32,507 bases of DNA from SAR116 cluster bacterium MED-G06 (GTDB lineage: Bacteria > Pseudomonadota > Alphaproteobacteria > Puniceispirillales > Puniceispirillaceae), in the NCBI GenBank assembly GCA_002457745.1, contig NTKV01000010.1, positions 1 through 32,507 on the forward strand. The letters are read 5' to 3'. Each line of letters starts with the position of its first letter. Position 1 is the stretch's first letter. Shown piece after piece: positions 8,493 through 19,066 of this stretch. Both the position numbers and the translations under genes were made by a program. The notes under the pieces are model-generated. The model was given only the letters and a program-made list of their open reading frames with translations, made no database searches and was not told where the DNA came from.

Positions 8493-9593
8493 GTGGGATT
8501 TAATTGTGGAATTGTGGGCCTTCCCAATGTCGGCAAATCGACCCTGTTCAACGCGCTGACCGAAACGGCGGCTGCCGAAGCGGCTAATTATCCGTTCTGC
8601 ACCATCGAGCCCAACACCGGGCGCGTCGCGGTGCCCGACCCGCGCCTTGACACGCTTGCCGACCTCGCCAAATCCGCAACTGTCATTCCGACACAGCTGG
8701 AGTTTGTCGACATTGCCGGCCTCGTGCGCGGTGCCTCCAAAGGTGAGGGTCTCGGCAACCAGTTCCTTGGCAATATCCGCGAAGTGGATGCCATCGCGCA
8801 TGTCCTGCGCTGTTTCGAGAATGAGGACATCACCCATGTCGACGGCTCGGTCGACCCGCTTCGTGACGCGGAGACGGTGGAAACCGAACTGATGCTGGCG
8901 GACATCGATTCGCTCGAGCGCCGGATGACGGCACTGGTGAAGAAAAGCCGTGGCGGTGACGCGGCGGCCAAGGCAGATCTGGCGCTGATGGAAAAGCTGC
9001 TGCCACAGCTCTCCGACGGGGTGCCGGCACGGCGCGCCACCGGCCTCACCGAGGCAGAATGGGCCCGCCTGCCACAGCTGCAGCTTCTGACATCAAAGCC
9101 TGTTCTGTATGTCTGCAATGTCGATGAGGCAGAAGCCTCGACCGGCAACGCCCATACCGCCGCTGTTGCCGCTCATGCCGAGGCCGAGGGATCGGCACAT
9201 GTCACCGTGTCTGCGGCGATCGAATCCGAGATTGTCCAGCTTGAGGCCGCGGACAAGGCCGAATTTCTGGGCGAGCTGGGGTTGCAGGAGGCCGGGCTGG
9301 CGCGACTGATCCGGGCTGGATACGGGCTTCTCGATCTTCTGACCTTTTTCACCGCTGGCCCGAAGGAGGCCCGCGCCTGGACCGTTGCCGCCGGATCGAG
9401 CGCGCCTGAAGCTGCCGGCGTGATCCATACCGATTTCCAGCGTGGCTTTATTCGCGCCGAAACCATCTCCTTTGACGATTATGTCGCCTGCAGCGGCGAA
9501 TCAGGCGCACGCGACGCCGGCAAGCTCCGCATTGAAGGGGCAGATTACCGGGTTGTTGACGGAGATGTTTTCCATTTCCGTTTCAATGTGTAA
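8493..9593 (+). CDS. ychF: Redox-regulated ATPase/GTPase YchF (Obg family)
   Basis: MGFNCGIVGLPNVGKSTLFNALT, NYPFCTIEPNTG, C-terminal TGS-like RGFIRAETISFDDYV; GTG start. Confidence 0.96.
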   Translation: MGFNCGIVGLPNVGKSTLFNALTETAAAEAANYPFCTIEPNTGRVAVPDPRLDTLADLAKSATVIPTQLEFVDIAGLVRGASKGEGLGNQFLGNIREVDAIAHVLRCFENEDITHVDGSVDPLRDAETVETELMLADIDSLERRMTALVKKSRGGDAAAKADLALMEKLLPQLSDGVPARRATGLTEAEWARLPQLQLLTSKPVLYVCNVDEAEASTGNAHTAAVAAHAEAEGSAHVTVSAAIESEIVQLEAADKAEFLGELGLQEAGLARLIRAGYGLLDLLTFFTAGPKEARAWTVAAGSSAPEAAGVIHTDFQRGFIRAETISFDDYVACSGESGARDAGKLRIEGADYRVVDGDVFHFRFNV

Positions 9594-9596
9594 TAA

Positions 9597-9615
9597 CACC
9601 CTTACGTTAGGGGTG
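9597..9615 (+). terminator. Short hairpin caccctta-cgt-taggggtg just after ychF
   Basis: 8-bp stem including one G-T pair; no U-tract. Confidence 0.35.
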
Positions 9616-9620
9616 ACAGA

Positions 9621-10298
9621 ATGACGCATGTTATGAAGATTTCGGCCGAAGATGGCCATTCATTCGACGCTGCCGTTGCCGGCGACCCGGCCAGTGCGCG
9701 TGGCGGTGTGGTTGTGGTTCAGGAAATTTTCGGACTGAACGCCCATATCCGCAGCCTTCCGGCACGTTTCGCGGATGCGGGCTATTACGCCGTGGCACCA
9801 GCGCTGTTTGATCGCGCGGAACCAGGGGTCGAACTCGGGTATGACCCTGCCGGCAGGGAACGCGGAATGGCGCTGAAAAATGCCGTGGATGCGGATTCGC
9901 TGTTCGATGTCTCTGCCGCGATCACCAGCGCCGCTGTTGCCGGACCGGTGACCGTTGTCGGCTTCTGTTGGGGTGGATCGCTTGCCTGGCGCGCTGCCAC
10001 CTGCCTGACCGGGCTTGCCGGAACCGTGTCCTATTACGGTGGCGAGTTGCCCTCAAAGGCCGGACTTGCCGCGCATTGTCCGGTGCTGGCCCATTTCGGC
10101 GAACAGGACAAGGGCATCCCGATGGACGGTGTGAACGCCTTCATCAAGGCGCAGGCGGACTCCGACCCGCCGGTGGTGGCCCATATCTATGACGCCGACC
10201 ACGGCTTCAACTGCGATGCCCGGGGCCAGTTTGACGAGGCTGCCGCCAGCCTTGCCTGGCAACGGACGCTGGCCTTCCTCGACGACGTCTGCAGATAG
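9621..10298 (+). CDS. Dienelactone hydrolase family protein
   Basis: VVVVQEIFGLNAHIRSLPARFADAGYYAVAPALFDR; VVGFCWGGSLAWRAA nucleophile elbow; DADHGFNCD. Confidence 0.93.
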   Translation: MTHVMKISAEDGHSFDAAVAGDPASARGGVVVVQEIFGLNAHIRSLPARFADAGYYAVAPALFDRAEPGVELGYDPAGRERGMALKNAVDADSLFDVSAAITSAAVAGPVTVVGFCWGGSLAWRAATCLTGLAGTVSYYGGELPSKAGLAAHCPVLAHFGEQDKGIPMDGVNAFIKAQADSDPPVVAHIYDADHGFNCDARGQFDEAAASLAWQRTLAFLDDVCR

Positions 10299-10341
10299 GC
10301 GCCGCACCGCCCGGACAGGTTAATGTCGTATAGAGTCGGGT

Positions 10342-11274
10342 ATGAGCACGTTACCTGACTCTCACCGGCTTCACCGCATTGGTATCGCCTATATGGCGGT
10401 CGCCGCGGTCACATTCCCGGTAAAGGACAGCTTTCTGAAGGCGCAGGACGCGGCTGTGCCGGCTCTTCTGGCCATCGCAATCTATTTCTTCGCGCAAATG
10501 GTCATTGGCATCGCCGGATTGAATGTCATGGGAAGCGCTGCCCGCAGGAACCCTTTCAAGGGCATGACATCGATGCACCTTCTGCGTTCGCTCACACTGA
10601 CCTGCGCTCTTGGTACCTTCTTTTTCAGTCTGCGCTATGTTCCCCTTGCCACAGCCGTGACGCTTTACACACTGCAGGGCATTTTCTGCATAGGCTTTGG
10701 ACGGCTGATTCTGAAAGAAAAAGTCCGACCACGACATCTGGGGCTTGTCGCCATCGCCTCTCTTGGTGTGATGCTTGTTGTGCGTCCGGAGAGCTCTGCT
10801 GCCAGCGTCGGTCTGAGCCTTCTGCCACTGTTCTCGGGCGCTTGTGGCGGACTATACATCATCCTCACGCGAAAGCTTGGCAAGATGGAGTCATCCTTCC
10901 AACTTGTCACGCAGGATGGCGCTGTTGCCAGCGGCGCCTGCATACTCCTTTTCCTGCTCAGCCTCACCTCGTCGGGGAGGGGTGCCGTGTCCGTTCCACC
11001 TGATCTGCTGCGCGTCTTCGGCCCGCCTGTAATCGCGGCGGTCATCGGCATGATATCGTCACTGGCAATGATCAAGGCCGCGCAGCTGGCACCTGCGGCC
11101 AAGCTGGCACCGGCCAGCTATCTCGAGATCGCCAGTGGCGCCTTGATTGGGATCTTTGTCTTCGGCGAATTTCTTGACTGGCTGACACTATCCGGAATTC
11201 TGATCATTGTAGGTGTCTGCCTGACAAACTCCCTTCTCAACGAGTTTGAACCGGCTGGCACGGCTGGCAGCTGA
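10342..11274 (+). CDS. EamA/DMT family transporter
   Basis: About 310 aa, multiple hydrophobic helices, duplicated EamA layout (RYVPLATAVTLYTLQGIFCIGFGRLILKEK). Confidence 0.88.
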   Translation: MSTLPDSHRLHRIGIAYMAVAAVTFPVKDSFLKAQDAAVPALLAIAIYFFAQMVIGIAGLNVMGSAARRNPFKGMTSMHLLRSLTLTCALGTFFFSLRYVPLATAVTLYTLQGIFCIGFGRLILKEKVRPRHLGLVAIASLGVMLVVRPESSAASVGLSLLPLFSGACGGLYIILTRKLGKMESSFQLVTQDGAVASGACILLFLLSLTSSGRGAVSVPPDLLRVFGPPVIAAVIGMISSLAMIKAAQLAPAAKLAPASYLEIASGALIGIFVFGEFLDWLTLSGILIIVGVCLTNSLLNEFEPAGTAGS

Positions 11275-11288
11275 TTCCATCAAACAAA

Positions 11289-11314
11289 AAACCCCCGGCC
11301 TCGACCGGGGGTTT
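11289..11314 (-). terminator. Rho-independent terminator, strongest for the minus strand (cytochrome bc1 operon), possibly bidirectional
   Basis: aaacccccgg-cctcga-ccgggggttt, 10-bp stem; minus-strand transcript continues into TTTTTTGTTTG. Confidence 0.88.
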
Positions 11315-11355
11315 CTATAGCGGGTGATGGCACCCCGGCCTTTGCAGCAGGCCGT

Positions 11356-12126
11356 CTAGTGGATCTCGGCCCAGACCCGGCGTTTCGCCAGATATGACAT
11401 GATCAGGAAGATCGACAGGAAGAAGACAGCCGCCACGCCGATGCGCTTGCGGATTTCCATCTTCGGTTCTGCTGCCCACATCAGGAAGTGGGTCAGGTCG
11501 GATGCCAGTCCTTCCGGCGTGCTTGGTGCGCCGTCGGTATATTCGACATCATCACCATAGATCGGCTGCGGCATCGCAATCAGGTTGCCGGAATAGGCGC
11601 TGTTGTAATACATGCCGTCCGGAACCTCGACATCGGCAGGCGCCTCGTCATAGCCGAGAATCAGGCTGTAGAGGTAGTCGGCACCATTTGCGCGTGCCTT
11701 GGCAATCAGCGACAGATCAGGCGGAAGCGCACCGTTGTTGTTGGCGCGTGCCTCATTGTCATTGCGATAGGGGGTTGGCATCAGGTCGGCCGGACGCGCC
11801 GGACGCATGAACATCTCACCCTCGTCATCGGGACCGTCCATCACCTCGTATTCGGCGGCAATGGCCTTGATCTCGGCCTCGTTGTAGCCAAGGTCGGCAA
11901 GGTTGCGGAAGGCGATGTATTCCATACCGTGACAACCGGCACAGACTTCGCGATAGACCTGGAAGCCACGCTGCATGGCACCCTTGTCGAAATAACCGAA
12001 CGGTCCTGCAAAGCTCCATTCACCAGCCTGCAGTTTCACCGACCCCGCACCAGCGGCAAGCACCGGTGTGGACAGACCGACTGCCGCCAAACAGGCGACA
12101 GCCGCAGCAATCAGGACTCTACGCAT
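11356..12126 (-). CDS. petC: Cytochrome c1 of the bc1 complex
   Basis: Signal peptide [30 protein letters not shown] heme motif; single C-terminal TM. Start moved to 12126; the longer ORF reads out of frame through cyt b. Confidence 0.94.
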   Translation of the reverse strand: MRRVLIAAAVACLAAVGLSTPVLAAGAGSVKLQAGEWSFAGPFGYFDKGAMQRGFQVYREVCAGCHGMEYIAFRNLADLGYNEAEIKAIAAEYEVMDGPDDEGEMFMRPARPADLMPTPYRNDNEARANNNGALPPDLSLIAKARANGADYLYSLILGYDEAPADVEVPDGMYYNSAYSGNLIAMPQPIYGDDVEYTDGAPSTPEGLASDLTHFLMWAAEPKMEIRKRIGVAAVFFLSIFLIMSYLAKRRVWAEIH

Positions 12127-13352
12127 CAGGCGACTCCCTTCGCGGTCGCGAGGACAGGCTCGGAAATCGATTTCGGCAACGGTTTCGTCGTCTCGAAGAT
12201 GCTCAGCATCGGCAGCAGCACGAGGAAGTGCAGGAAGTACCAGCCGGTCGCAATCCGGGACAGCAGGACATAGATGCCTTCTGCCGGCTTGCCACCAAGA
12301 TAGCCAAGCGCGATGCAGTCGATGAACAGCAGCCAGAAGAAGATGCGGAACATCGGACGGAAGCGCGCCGAACGGACCGGCGAGCGATCCAGCCATGGCA
12401 GCACGAACAGAACGAAGATCGCGGCAAACATCAGCAGCACGCCACCAAGCTTGTCAGGCACCGCACGCAGGATCGCGTAGAAGGGCAGGAAGTACCATTC
12501 AGGGACGATATGCGCCGGGGTCTGCATCGGGTTCGCCGGGATGTAGTTGTCCGGGTGGCCCATCGCGTTCGGGAAGAAGAACACGGCAACCGCCAGAAGC
12601 AGCAGGAACATGGCGACACCGACCATATCCTTGATGGTGTAATAGGGGTGGAAGGAAATCGTGTCCTGCGGCCCCTTGGCATCAATGCCGATCGGGTTGT
12701 TCGAACCGAAGCGGTGCAGCGCGATGATGTGGAGCACCACCACACCGGCAATGACAAACGGCATCAGATAGTGCAGCGAGAAGAAGCGGTTCAGCGTCGG
12801 ATTATCCACCGAGAACCCACCCCACAGGAAGGTCACGATGCTCTCGCCGACAAACGGAATGGCCGAGAACAGATTGGTGATCACTGTCGCGCCCCAGAAG
12901 CTCATCTGGCCCCAGGGAAGGACATAGCCCATGAAGGCTGTTGCCATCATCAGCAGGAAGATCACCACGCCAAGCATCCACAACAGCTCGCGTGGGGCCT
13001 TGTAGGACCCGTAATAAAGGCCGCGGAAAATGTGGATATAGACGACGATGAAGAAGAAGCTCGCCGTGTTCATGTGGATGTAGCGGATCAGCCAGCCATG
13101 GTTCACATCACGCATGATGCGCTCCACCGAGCTGAAAGCGTGATCGACATGAGCGGTGTAGTTCATCGCCAGCACGATGCCGGTCACGATCATGATCACC
13201 AGCGCCATACCGGCAAGAACCCCGAAATTCCAGAAGTAGTTCAGGTTCTTCGGAACCGGGTAATCATATTTTTCGTGGTCCAGCATCGAAAAGATGGGAA
13301 GACGGTGATCTACCCAGCGAACGACGGGATTTGAGAATTTTTCAGCAGCCAT
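12126..13352 (-). CDS. petB: Cytochrome b of the bc1 complex
   Basis: [80 protein letters not shown]. Confidence 0.97.
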   Translation of the reverse strand: MAAEKFSNPVVRWVDHRLPIFSMLDHEKYDYPVPKNLNYFWNFGVLAGMALVIMIVTGIVLAMNYTAHVDHAFSSVERIMRDVNHGWLIRYIHMNTASFFFIVVYIHIFRGLYYGSYKAPRELLWMLGVVIFLLMMATAFMGYVLPWGQMSFWGATVITNLFSAIPFVGESIVTFLWGGFSVDNPTLNRFFSLHYLMPFVIAGVVVLHIIALHRFGSNNPIGIDAKGPQDTISFHPYYTIKDMVGVAMFLLLLAVAVFFFPNAMGHPDNYIPANPMQTPAHIVPEWYFLPFYAILRAVPDKLGGVLLMFAAIFVLFVLPWLDRSPVRSARFRPMFRIFFWLLFIDCIALGYLGGKPAEGIYVLLSRIATGWYFLHFLVLLPMLSIFETTKPLPKSISEPVLATAKGVA

Positions 13353-13383
13353 GGAACCAGTAGCCTCCAGCAGGAAAAACAGG

Positions 13384-13944
13384 TCAACCGATGCGGATTA
13401 CGCTGTCGGAAAGGAATGAATAGGGCGGAACTTCAAGATTGGTCGGTGCCGGACCTTTGCGGATCCGGCCGGAGGTGTCGTAGTGCGAGCCATGGCACGG
13501 GCAGAACCAGCCATCATACTCACCCTTGACCTCACCGGTTTTCTGGCCAAGCGGAACACAACCAAGATGCGTACAGACGCCGACGACAACAAGAAGCTCG
13601 GGCTTCTGGACGCGAATCTCGTCTTCCTCCGGATGACGAAGCTCGGCACTGTCGATGGCATTCGCGCGGGCGATCTCGTCACCGGTGCGATGCCGGATGA
13701 ACACCGGCTTGCCGCGCCAGGTCACGGTGATGGCCTGACCCTCGGCGATTTTTGACACATCGACCTCGGTGCTTGCCAGCGCCAGGGTATCTGCCGCCGG
13801 GTTCATCTGGTCGATCAGTGGCCAGGTGACGGCGGCAGCGCCAACCGCGCCCATGGCATAGGTCGCGACAACAATGAAGTCGCGCCGACCCGGGTCGCGA
13901 ACATCGGTGTCCGATGCCCCGGGCTTCGAGTTCGTATTTGCCAT
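13384..13944 (-). CDS. petA: Ubiquinol-cytochrome c reductase Rieske iron-sulfur subunit
   Basis: Twin-arginine-like [27 protein letters not shown] and CPCHGSHYD Rieske ligand boxes. Start at MANTNSKPG. Confidence 0.96.
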   Translation of the reverse strand: MANTNSKPGASDTDVRDPGRRDFIVVATYAMGAVGAAAVTWPLIDQMNPAADTLALASTEVDVSKIAEGQAITVTWRGKPVFIRHRTGDEIARANAIDSAELRHPEEDEIRVQKPELLVVVGVCTHLGCVPLGQKTGEVKGEYDGWFCPCHGSHYDTSGRIRKGPAPTNLEVPPYSFLSDSVIRIG

Positions 13945-14234
13945 TCTTCCCTCTTTAACTTGCAGCCCCACACATCCCCGCGCGCAACCCGCACGCGGGC
14001 TGTCACGGAAATCTCCCTCCAGGCTCCTGCCGGGTGGCAGCGGCATGACATGTAAGGCACCTCGTCAGCCGCCGACTTTCTACCACGAGCAGTTCCTGAT
14101 TTGCAGTACATTTTGCCACGGATTCTGAAAAAATAACCGCGCCATCCGTCGCACCCTGTCGCGCCGGAAAACACCCTGCCAGCGACAGGCTGGGAAACGG
14201 AATATGCACCCCGGACTCACGGGCATGACCGCGC

Positions 14235-15101
14235 CTAGGGCCAGCGCACCTCTGGTGGCATGCTCATCAGGATCGCCTCGATGTTGCCGCCGGTCTTCAG
14301 CCCGAACAGGGTGCCACGGTCATACAGAAGGTTGAATTCGACATACCGCCCTCGCCGGACAAGCTGGTGATGCCGGTCTTCCGCGGTCCATCCGCGGTCC
14401 ATCCGTTCGCGGACAATGCCGGCATAGCCGGCATGGAAAGCCTCGCCGACATCGCGGGTGAAGGCAAAGTCGGCGTCCCAGTCACCACTGTCGAGATTGT
14501 CATAGAAGATGCCACCAGCACCGCGCGGCTCCTGCCTGTGCGGGAGATAGAAATACTCGTCGCACCATTCCTTGTAGCGCGGATAATAGTCTGGATGATG
14601 CGAATCGCAGGCCGCCTTCAACGCCGCGTGAAAGCTGGTGCCAGCCGCCTCATCCGCAAAGATCGGTGTGAGGTCGCCACCACCACCAAACCAGGCCTTG
14701 CTGGTCACAATGAAACGCGTGTTCATATGCGCCGCCGGCACATGGGGGTTGCGCGGATGGGCAACAAGCGAAATGCCCGAGGCCCAGAACCGGCCATCAC
14801 TGTCCGCCCCCGGGATCTTGCTGCGAAACTCCTCGGAAAACACCCCGTGAACCGTGGAGATATTGACCCCCACCTTTTCAAAGACACGGCCATGCATGAC
14901 GCTCATCTCGCCGCCACCGCCCCCGTCACGCTGCCAGGCCTTGCGCTCGAACCGGCCGGCCTCCAGCCCGTCCTGCCGCGCTGGCGAAAGCTCACCCTCG
15001 ATGGCCAGAAAGGTGGAACAGATCGAATCGCGAAGCGCGGCGAACCAGTCAGCCGCGCGCTGCTGTCGAGTCGCGAGTTCCTCTGATGCGTTGCTGTCCA
15101 T
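14235..15101 (-). CDS. hemF: Oxygen-dependent coproporphyrinogen III oxidase
   Basis: [71 protein letters not shown]. Confidence 0.97.
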   Translation of the reverse strand: MDSNASEELATRQQRAADWFAALRDSICSTFLAIEGELSPARQDGLEAGRFERKAWQRDGGGGGEMSVMHGRVFEKVGVNISTVHGVFSEEFRSKIPGADSDGRFWASGISLVAHPRNPHVPAAHMNTRFIVTSKAWFGGGGDLTPIFADEAAGTSFHAALKAACDSHHPDYYPRYKEWCDEYFYLPHRQEPRGAGGIFYDNLDSGDWDADFAFTRDVGEAFHAGYAGIVRERMDRGWTAEDRHHQLVRRGRYVEFNLLYDRGTLFGLKTGGNIEAILMSMPPEVRWP

Positions 15102-15145
15102 GCGGGTGCCCTTCCTAGGCCGGCAGACTCAGCAGGCCGGCATGC

Positions 15146-16447
15146 TCAGATCTGGCCCTGATCCAGACCGACCAGACCGATCATTTCCATCAGCTCTTCA
15201 CGCCCCGGCGCGAAATCCTGTGCCAGCCAGTGCCGTTCAAGTCCGCGTAACATCTCTCCCAGGGCCGGCCCCTTGTCAACGCCGTGCGACAATAAATCGG
15301 CACCTGTCAGCGGAAAGACAGGCGGTTGCCAGCGATGCAGTTCGGCAAGATGCGATGATGTCACCTGATGGCCGGCACGCGCCGCCGCCACCGCCAGAAG
15401 CGCAGCTGGTGACATTCCCTCCTTGCGGATGTGATAGCTGGCCTTCCGCCAGCCCTCGTCCGCAAGTGATCGGCATATCCCATCCGGATCGGCAAGGTCG
15501 AGCGCTTCAAGACAACGCCGTTCCTCGCGCGACAGGCGCATCCGGTCGGCAAGCTGGCGGGAAGATCCTGCCGGCATCACCACTGCGAGGCGCACAAGCC
15601 AGGCCGCCGGTGTATCGGCCCAGGAGAGCGTCGCCTGATCTGTCGCCAGCGCATCGCCGACAAGCTGGTCCAGCCGCGCCGGGTCGAGTGTCTGGCCAAG
15701 CACGCCAAGGTCCAGACCCGTGCTGTGCAAAACGGTGATGCCGAGGGCACCCTCCGGCATGCCAAACAGCTTCCGGCATTCGGCGGCAACGCGTTCCCCG
15801 GACAACACCGCGGCGGCGGATGAGGCGTCGGTGATGGCGGCCAGCGCCGCCATGTCGGGCCGGCCACCCCCGAAGCGCGGCAAAAACCTGCAGAACCGCA
15901 GCATGCGAAGCGCGTCTTCTGCAACCCGCTGCGCCGCGTCACCGGCAAAGCGCAACACGCCGCTTTGCAGATCGGCAAGACCGCCAAGCGGATCATCGAT
16001 CTGCCCGTCAGCATCCAGATAGATGGCGTTGATGGTGAAGTCGCGCCGGTTGGCATCTGCCACCCAATCATCACTGAAACCGACACGCGCATGCCGGCCA
16101 TCGGTTTCCAGATCAACCCGCGTCTGGGTGACTTCGATGGTCTCGCCGTCAGCAACGATGGTTACGGTTCCGTGTGACAGGCCGGTATCGATCACCCGCA
16201 ACCCGGCATCGCGGCACACCGCTGCAAAGCTCTCGATCGGCGCTGCCACCGCCATGTCGATGTCGCCGATTTCAAATCCCGCCTGCCAGTCCCGAACGGC
16301 ACCACCAACGATCCGTATGTCATGGCCTGCGTCTGCCGCCAGCGCAAATAGACGCTGTGCAAGAGGCGAGACCGGAAAATCCGTCAGCTTCGGGTCACTG
16401 GCCGGCATCGCCATCACTGCTGAAATCGCCAGAGGTGATTTTTCCAT
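15146..16447 (-). CDS. cca: CCA tRNA nucleotidyltransferase/poly(A) polymerase family
   Basis: IRIVGGAVRDWQAGFEIGDIDMAV; RRDFTINAIYLDADGQIDDPLGGLADLQSGVLRF; EDALRMLRFCRF. True start may be 16414 or 16408. Confidence 0.94.
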   Translation of the reverse strand: MEKSPLAISAVMAMPASDPKLTDFPVSPLAQRLFALAADAGHDIRIVGGAVRDWQAGFEIGDIDMAVAAPIESFAAVCRDAGLRVIDTGLSHGTVTIVADGETIEVTQTRVDLETDGRHARVGFSDDWVADANRRDFTINAIYLDADGQIDDPLGGLADLQSGVLRFAGDAAQRVAEDALRMLRFCRFLPRFGGGRPDMAALAAITDASSAAAVLSGERVAAECRKLFGMPEGALGITVLHSTGLDLGVLGQTLDPARLDQLVGDALATDQATLSWADTPAAWLVRLAVVMPAGSSRQLADRMRLSREERRCLEALDLADPDGICRSLADEGWRKASYHIRKEGMSPAALLAVAAARAGHQVTSSHLAELHRWQPPVFPLTGADLLSHGVDKGPALGEMLRGLERHWLAQDFAPGREELMEMIGLVGLDQGQI

Positions 16448-16691
16448 CTTTCAATGTGGCGGGTTTATAGTCGGACCCGGGGCCGGCGGCACCGCCTTCC
16501 AGCAACACAGCGCCAGCGAAGAACACCGCAAGGCCGACAAGTGCACCAATCACATGCGACATGTCGATGCCGGATGTCTTGTGCGGAATTTCACCGCGGG
16601 CCCGCGCCCGCCGTGCCTGAATCATCTTCACCAGACTCATCACCAGAATGGCCGCCATGATCGCAATGGCGATAATCAGATAGCGCCGCAT
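16395..16691 (-). CDS. DUF6111-like small membrane protein
   Basis: 98 aa, two TM segments; lies between NUDIX and cca. TGATG overlap with the NUDIX gene. Confidence 0.65.
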   Translation of the reverse strand: MRRYLIIAIAIMAAILVMSLVKMIQARRARARGEIPHKTSGIDMSHVIGALVGLAVFFAGAVLLEGGAAGPGSDYKPATLKDGKITSGDFSSDGDAGQ

Positions 16692-17308
16692 CAGCCTGTC
16701 CCCCCTCGTCCGTTCGTCACATCTACAACCGGCGGTGGCACCGCCATCACCCGCTGCGCCAGATCCACAAGGATCGACGCCGACAGCCCCCAGATATCAT
16801 GCCGCCCGCTTTCGATCACCCAGACCTCCCGCCGGCGGCCCTCACGCATATAGGACCGCCGATGGCGCCTTGTCGAATCGAGGAGCGGCGCCAGCGGCAG
16901 CACCAGAACCTCGGCCACCTCATCCGGCGCGGCGCGAAGCGTCACTGCCGGATCGATCAACCCGACAATCGGCTGCACAACAAAGCCGACCGGACTCATC
17001 ACCGTGCCAAGCCCGCCAATCACCTCGACACTGCCGCGCGGCAAGGCCACCTCTTCATCCGCCTCGCGCAGCGCTGTTGCCACCAGATCATCATCACCTT
17101 CATCAACCTTTCCGCCCGGAAAGCTGATCTGTCCGGCATGATGGGCAAGATGATGCGCGCGTTCGGTCATGATCACATGCCAGCCGCAGTCACGCGGCAA
17201 CAACCCGACAAGAACCGCCGATGGCCGTCCGGCTTCATCACGAAGGCGAACCGGTATCGGGTCAAGATGGTCGGCCATCACCGGCGGCTGCAATCCGGCC
17301 AATATCAT
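16691..17308 (-). CDS. NUDIX hydrolase, CoA pyrophosphatase-like
   Basis: HHAGQISFPGGKVDEGDDDLVATALREADEEVALP Nudix box. Start taken as MILAGLQPP at 17308, overlapping the DUF1285 stop. Confidence 0.92.
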   Translation of the reverse strand: MILAGLQPPVMADHLDPIPVRLRDEAGRPSAVLVGLLPRDCGWHVIMTERAHHLAHHAGQISFPGGKVDEGDDDLVATALREADEEVALPRGSVEVIGGLGTVMSPVGFVVQPIVGLIDPAVTLRAAPDEVAEVLVLPLAPLLDSTRRHRRSYMREGRRREVWVIESGRHDIWGLSASILVDLAQRVMAVPPPVVDVTNGRGGTG

Positions 17309-17865
17309 GCGTCCCCCTCCAGCGTGAAAAAGGCACCGCTGCTCCACACGCCAAGCCGGCCATCTGGTCCGCTGACGCTGCGCGCGGCAAGCTCGTAGAA
17401 CACCGGACGCGCAACCAGCGCTTCCAGACCACCGCGCACCAGCACATATGGGCGCTGATCCGCACCGCCACCTGCGGGCTGGCGCATCACCAGCGGATGA
17501 TCCGGGCCAAGTGTGACCTCATCATCAACATTGGTGCGAAACCTTATGAGCTGGGCCTTGTCATCACCGGTGATCATCGTCCCGGTGATGACAAAGGGGG
17601 CATCCTCGACCTCGATCCGGCCGCGCTCGACCGGTGTGACCAGCCAGAAACTGCCATCTTCCTCACGGCGAAGCACAGTCGAGAACAGCCTGACCAGCGC
17701 GGGTCTGCCGATCAGCCCGCCTTCGTGATACCAGCTGCCATCGGCAGCGATCCGGATATCAAATTCCTGCGGCACAGGCTGCCGCAGCTTGCGAAAAGCC
17801 TGATTGCCATCGTCTGTGGCGGGGGCAGGCTGGTGGCTGCCAGATGTTTCTGAAGATCCTGTCAT
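17305..17865 (-). CDS. DUF1285 domain-containing protein
   Basis: FDIRIAADGSWYHEGGLIGRPALVRLFSTVLRREEDGSFWLVTPVERGRIEVEDAPFV is DUF1285-like. Confidence 0.88.
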   Translation of the reverse strand: MTGSSETSGSHQPAPATDDGNQAFRKLRQPVPQEFDIRIAADGSWYHEGGLIGRPALVRLFSTVLRREEDGSFWLVTPVERGRIEVEDAPFVITGTMITGDDKAQLIRFRTNVDDEVTLGPDHPLVMRQPAGGGADQRPYVLVRGGLEALVARPVFYELAARSVSGPDGRLGVWSSGAFFTLEGDA

Positions 17866-18035
17866 GACCCCATCCTAGCGCGAAGCATCGCCAATGTCTG
17901 AGGAAGAAATAATTTTGAAAATTGACGGCTTGTTAACCTTGGTCTGGCATCATCGAACTGGGCGGTTTCATACAGAGTGGCGACACGCCCACCCACACCC
18001 GTCATCAAAGGGGACCCCTCTTTCGGCAGGAGATC

Positions 18036-18815
18036 ATGCGCGCACAGATTGCGATCACTCGCACTGGCGTCACGCAGGCCAGCAATGGAAAAACGGTTCC
18101 GGACGGCGGAGCTATGGTCCGGCGCACAAACGGCGAGTTTCTCATTTCTCTGCACCGCAAGGTCAGCGAGACGGCCCTGATCCAGCTCATGCGCACCCTT
18201 CGTGCGCTTGACGCCGATTTTAAGATGAATCTTGAGGCCGCAGGCCATCTGACACGGCACCTGACACGCCAGGACGTATGCCTTCGTCTGGCTTTGCGCG
18301 GGCTCAGCATCATCGAGCGTGCCAGCGAGCCGCTGTTCATGAGCAATCTTGAGCTGTTTGACGAGGCGCGCCCCCCACCGGCGCTTCGCTCGTCAAACAT
18401 GATGCGTCTGGCCGGCCTCCAGCTTGCCGGAAAGGACGCCGCGACGGCTCTGCTGGAAGCCAGCACGGCGAACATCGCCAATCTTGTCTCTGTCGGCCAG
18501 AATCGGTCGATGCGCCTGTATTTTCTGGCCCTTCCCGAGGAGACGGACTGGCCACCTGAATTGCCAGCAACCGGAATGCCGCTTGATGAATCAATGGACA
18601 CCCCGTTCGGGCGATGGCTGTCGGTGATCTACGAGGCCGCCTTTGCCATCCAGCAGCCGCTGTATCACCACGGATTTCTCCGGGTGGAAGGCGGCACACT
18701 CCGACCCTTCCAACGCTTTGTCTATCCGATCACCCCGCATCATGACCGCCCAAGCAACTATCGGGTGCTGACCACAGCCGAAATTTCCGACAGCCCCAAT
18801 CTGATCATCATCTGA
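18036..18815 (+). CDS. Hypothetical protein, 259 aa, no family recognised
   Basis: Long ORF after aggagatc RBS; soluble-looking; C-terminal LRPFQRFVYPITPHHDRPSNYRVL only loosely recalls PAS-type proteins. Confidence 0.7.
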   Translation: MRAQIAITRTGVTQASNGKTVPDGGAMVRRTNGEFLISLHRKVSETALIQLMRTLRALDADFKMNLEAAGHLTRHLTRQDVCLRLALRGLSIIERASEPLFMSNLELFDEARPPPALRSSNMMRLAGLQLAGKDAATALLEASTANIANLVSVGQNRSMRLYFLALPEETDWPPELPATGMPLDESMDTPFGRWLSVIYEAAFAIQQPLYHHGFLRVEGGTLRPFQRFVYPITPHHDRPSNYRVLTTAEISDSPNLIII

Positions 18816-18851
18816 TTGCAGCGCGGTCTCGGCTCACCTGTCTACGCGGAT

Positions 18852-18936
18852 CAGTATTTATAAATTTTTTACCTATTTATCCAAAAAATTTCTAATTTCG
18901 ATCAATAACATAGATTTATATTAACATTTTTATAAC
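18852..18936. other. AT-rich island containing the inverted repeat aaatttttt-N12-aaaaaattt
   Basis: Direct reading: strongly AT-rich within a GC-rich window; IR arms 18862-18870 and 18883-18891. Confidence 0.85.
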
Positions 18937-19066
18937 CCTGTTCCCTTAAACTGCACAGCGTGGCGACGGAACCCGGATCAGCGGGGGGCAGCGTCAGCGG
19001 ACAATCGGCGGCCTGGTGGCCGCGCATACGACGTTATGCAGTGAGACAGGCTCTTGACCAGCACCC

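Noticed and set aside
11356-12396. 346-aa version of the cytochrome c1 ORF as a fused b/c1 protein
   Set aside because: Extra N-terminal residues are an out-of-frame reading of cytochrome b; the true start with signal peptide is at 12126.
12066-13334. 422-aa plus-strand ORF opposite cytochrome b
   Set aside because: Fully antisense to a certain cytochrome b gene; His/Arg/Glu-rich composition is the usual mirror of a GC-rich coding strand.
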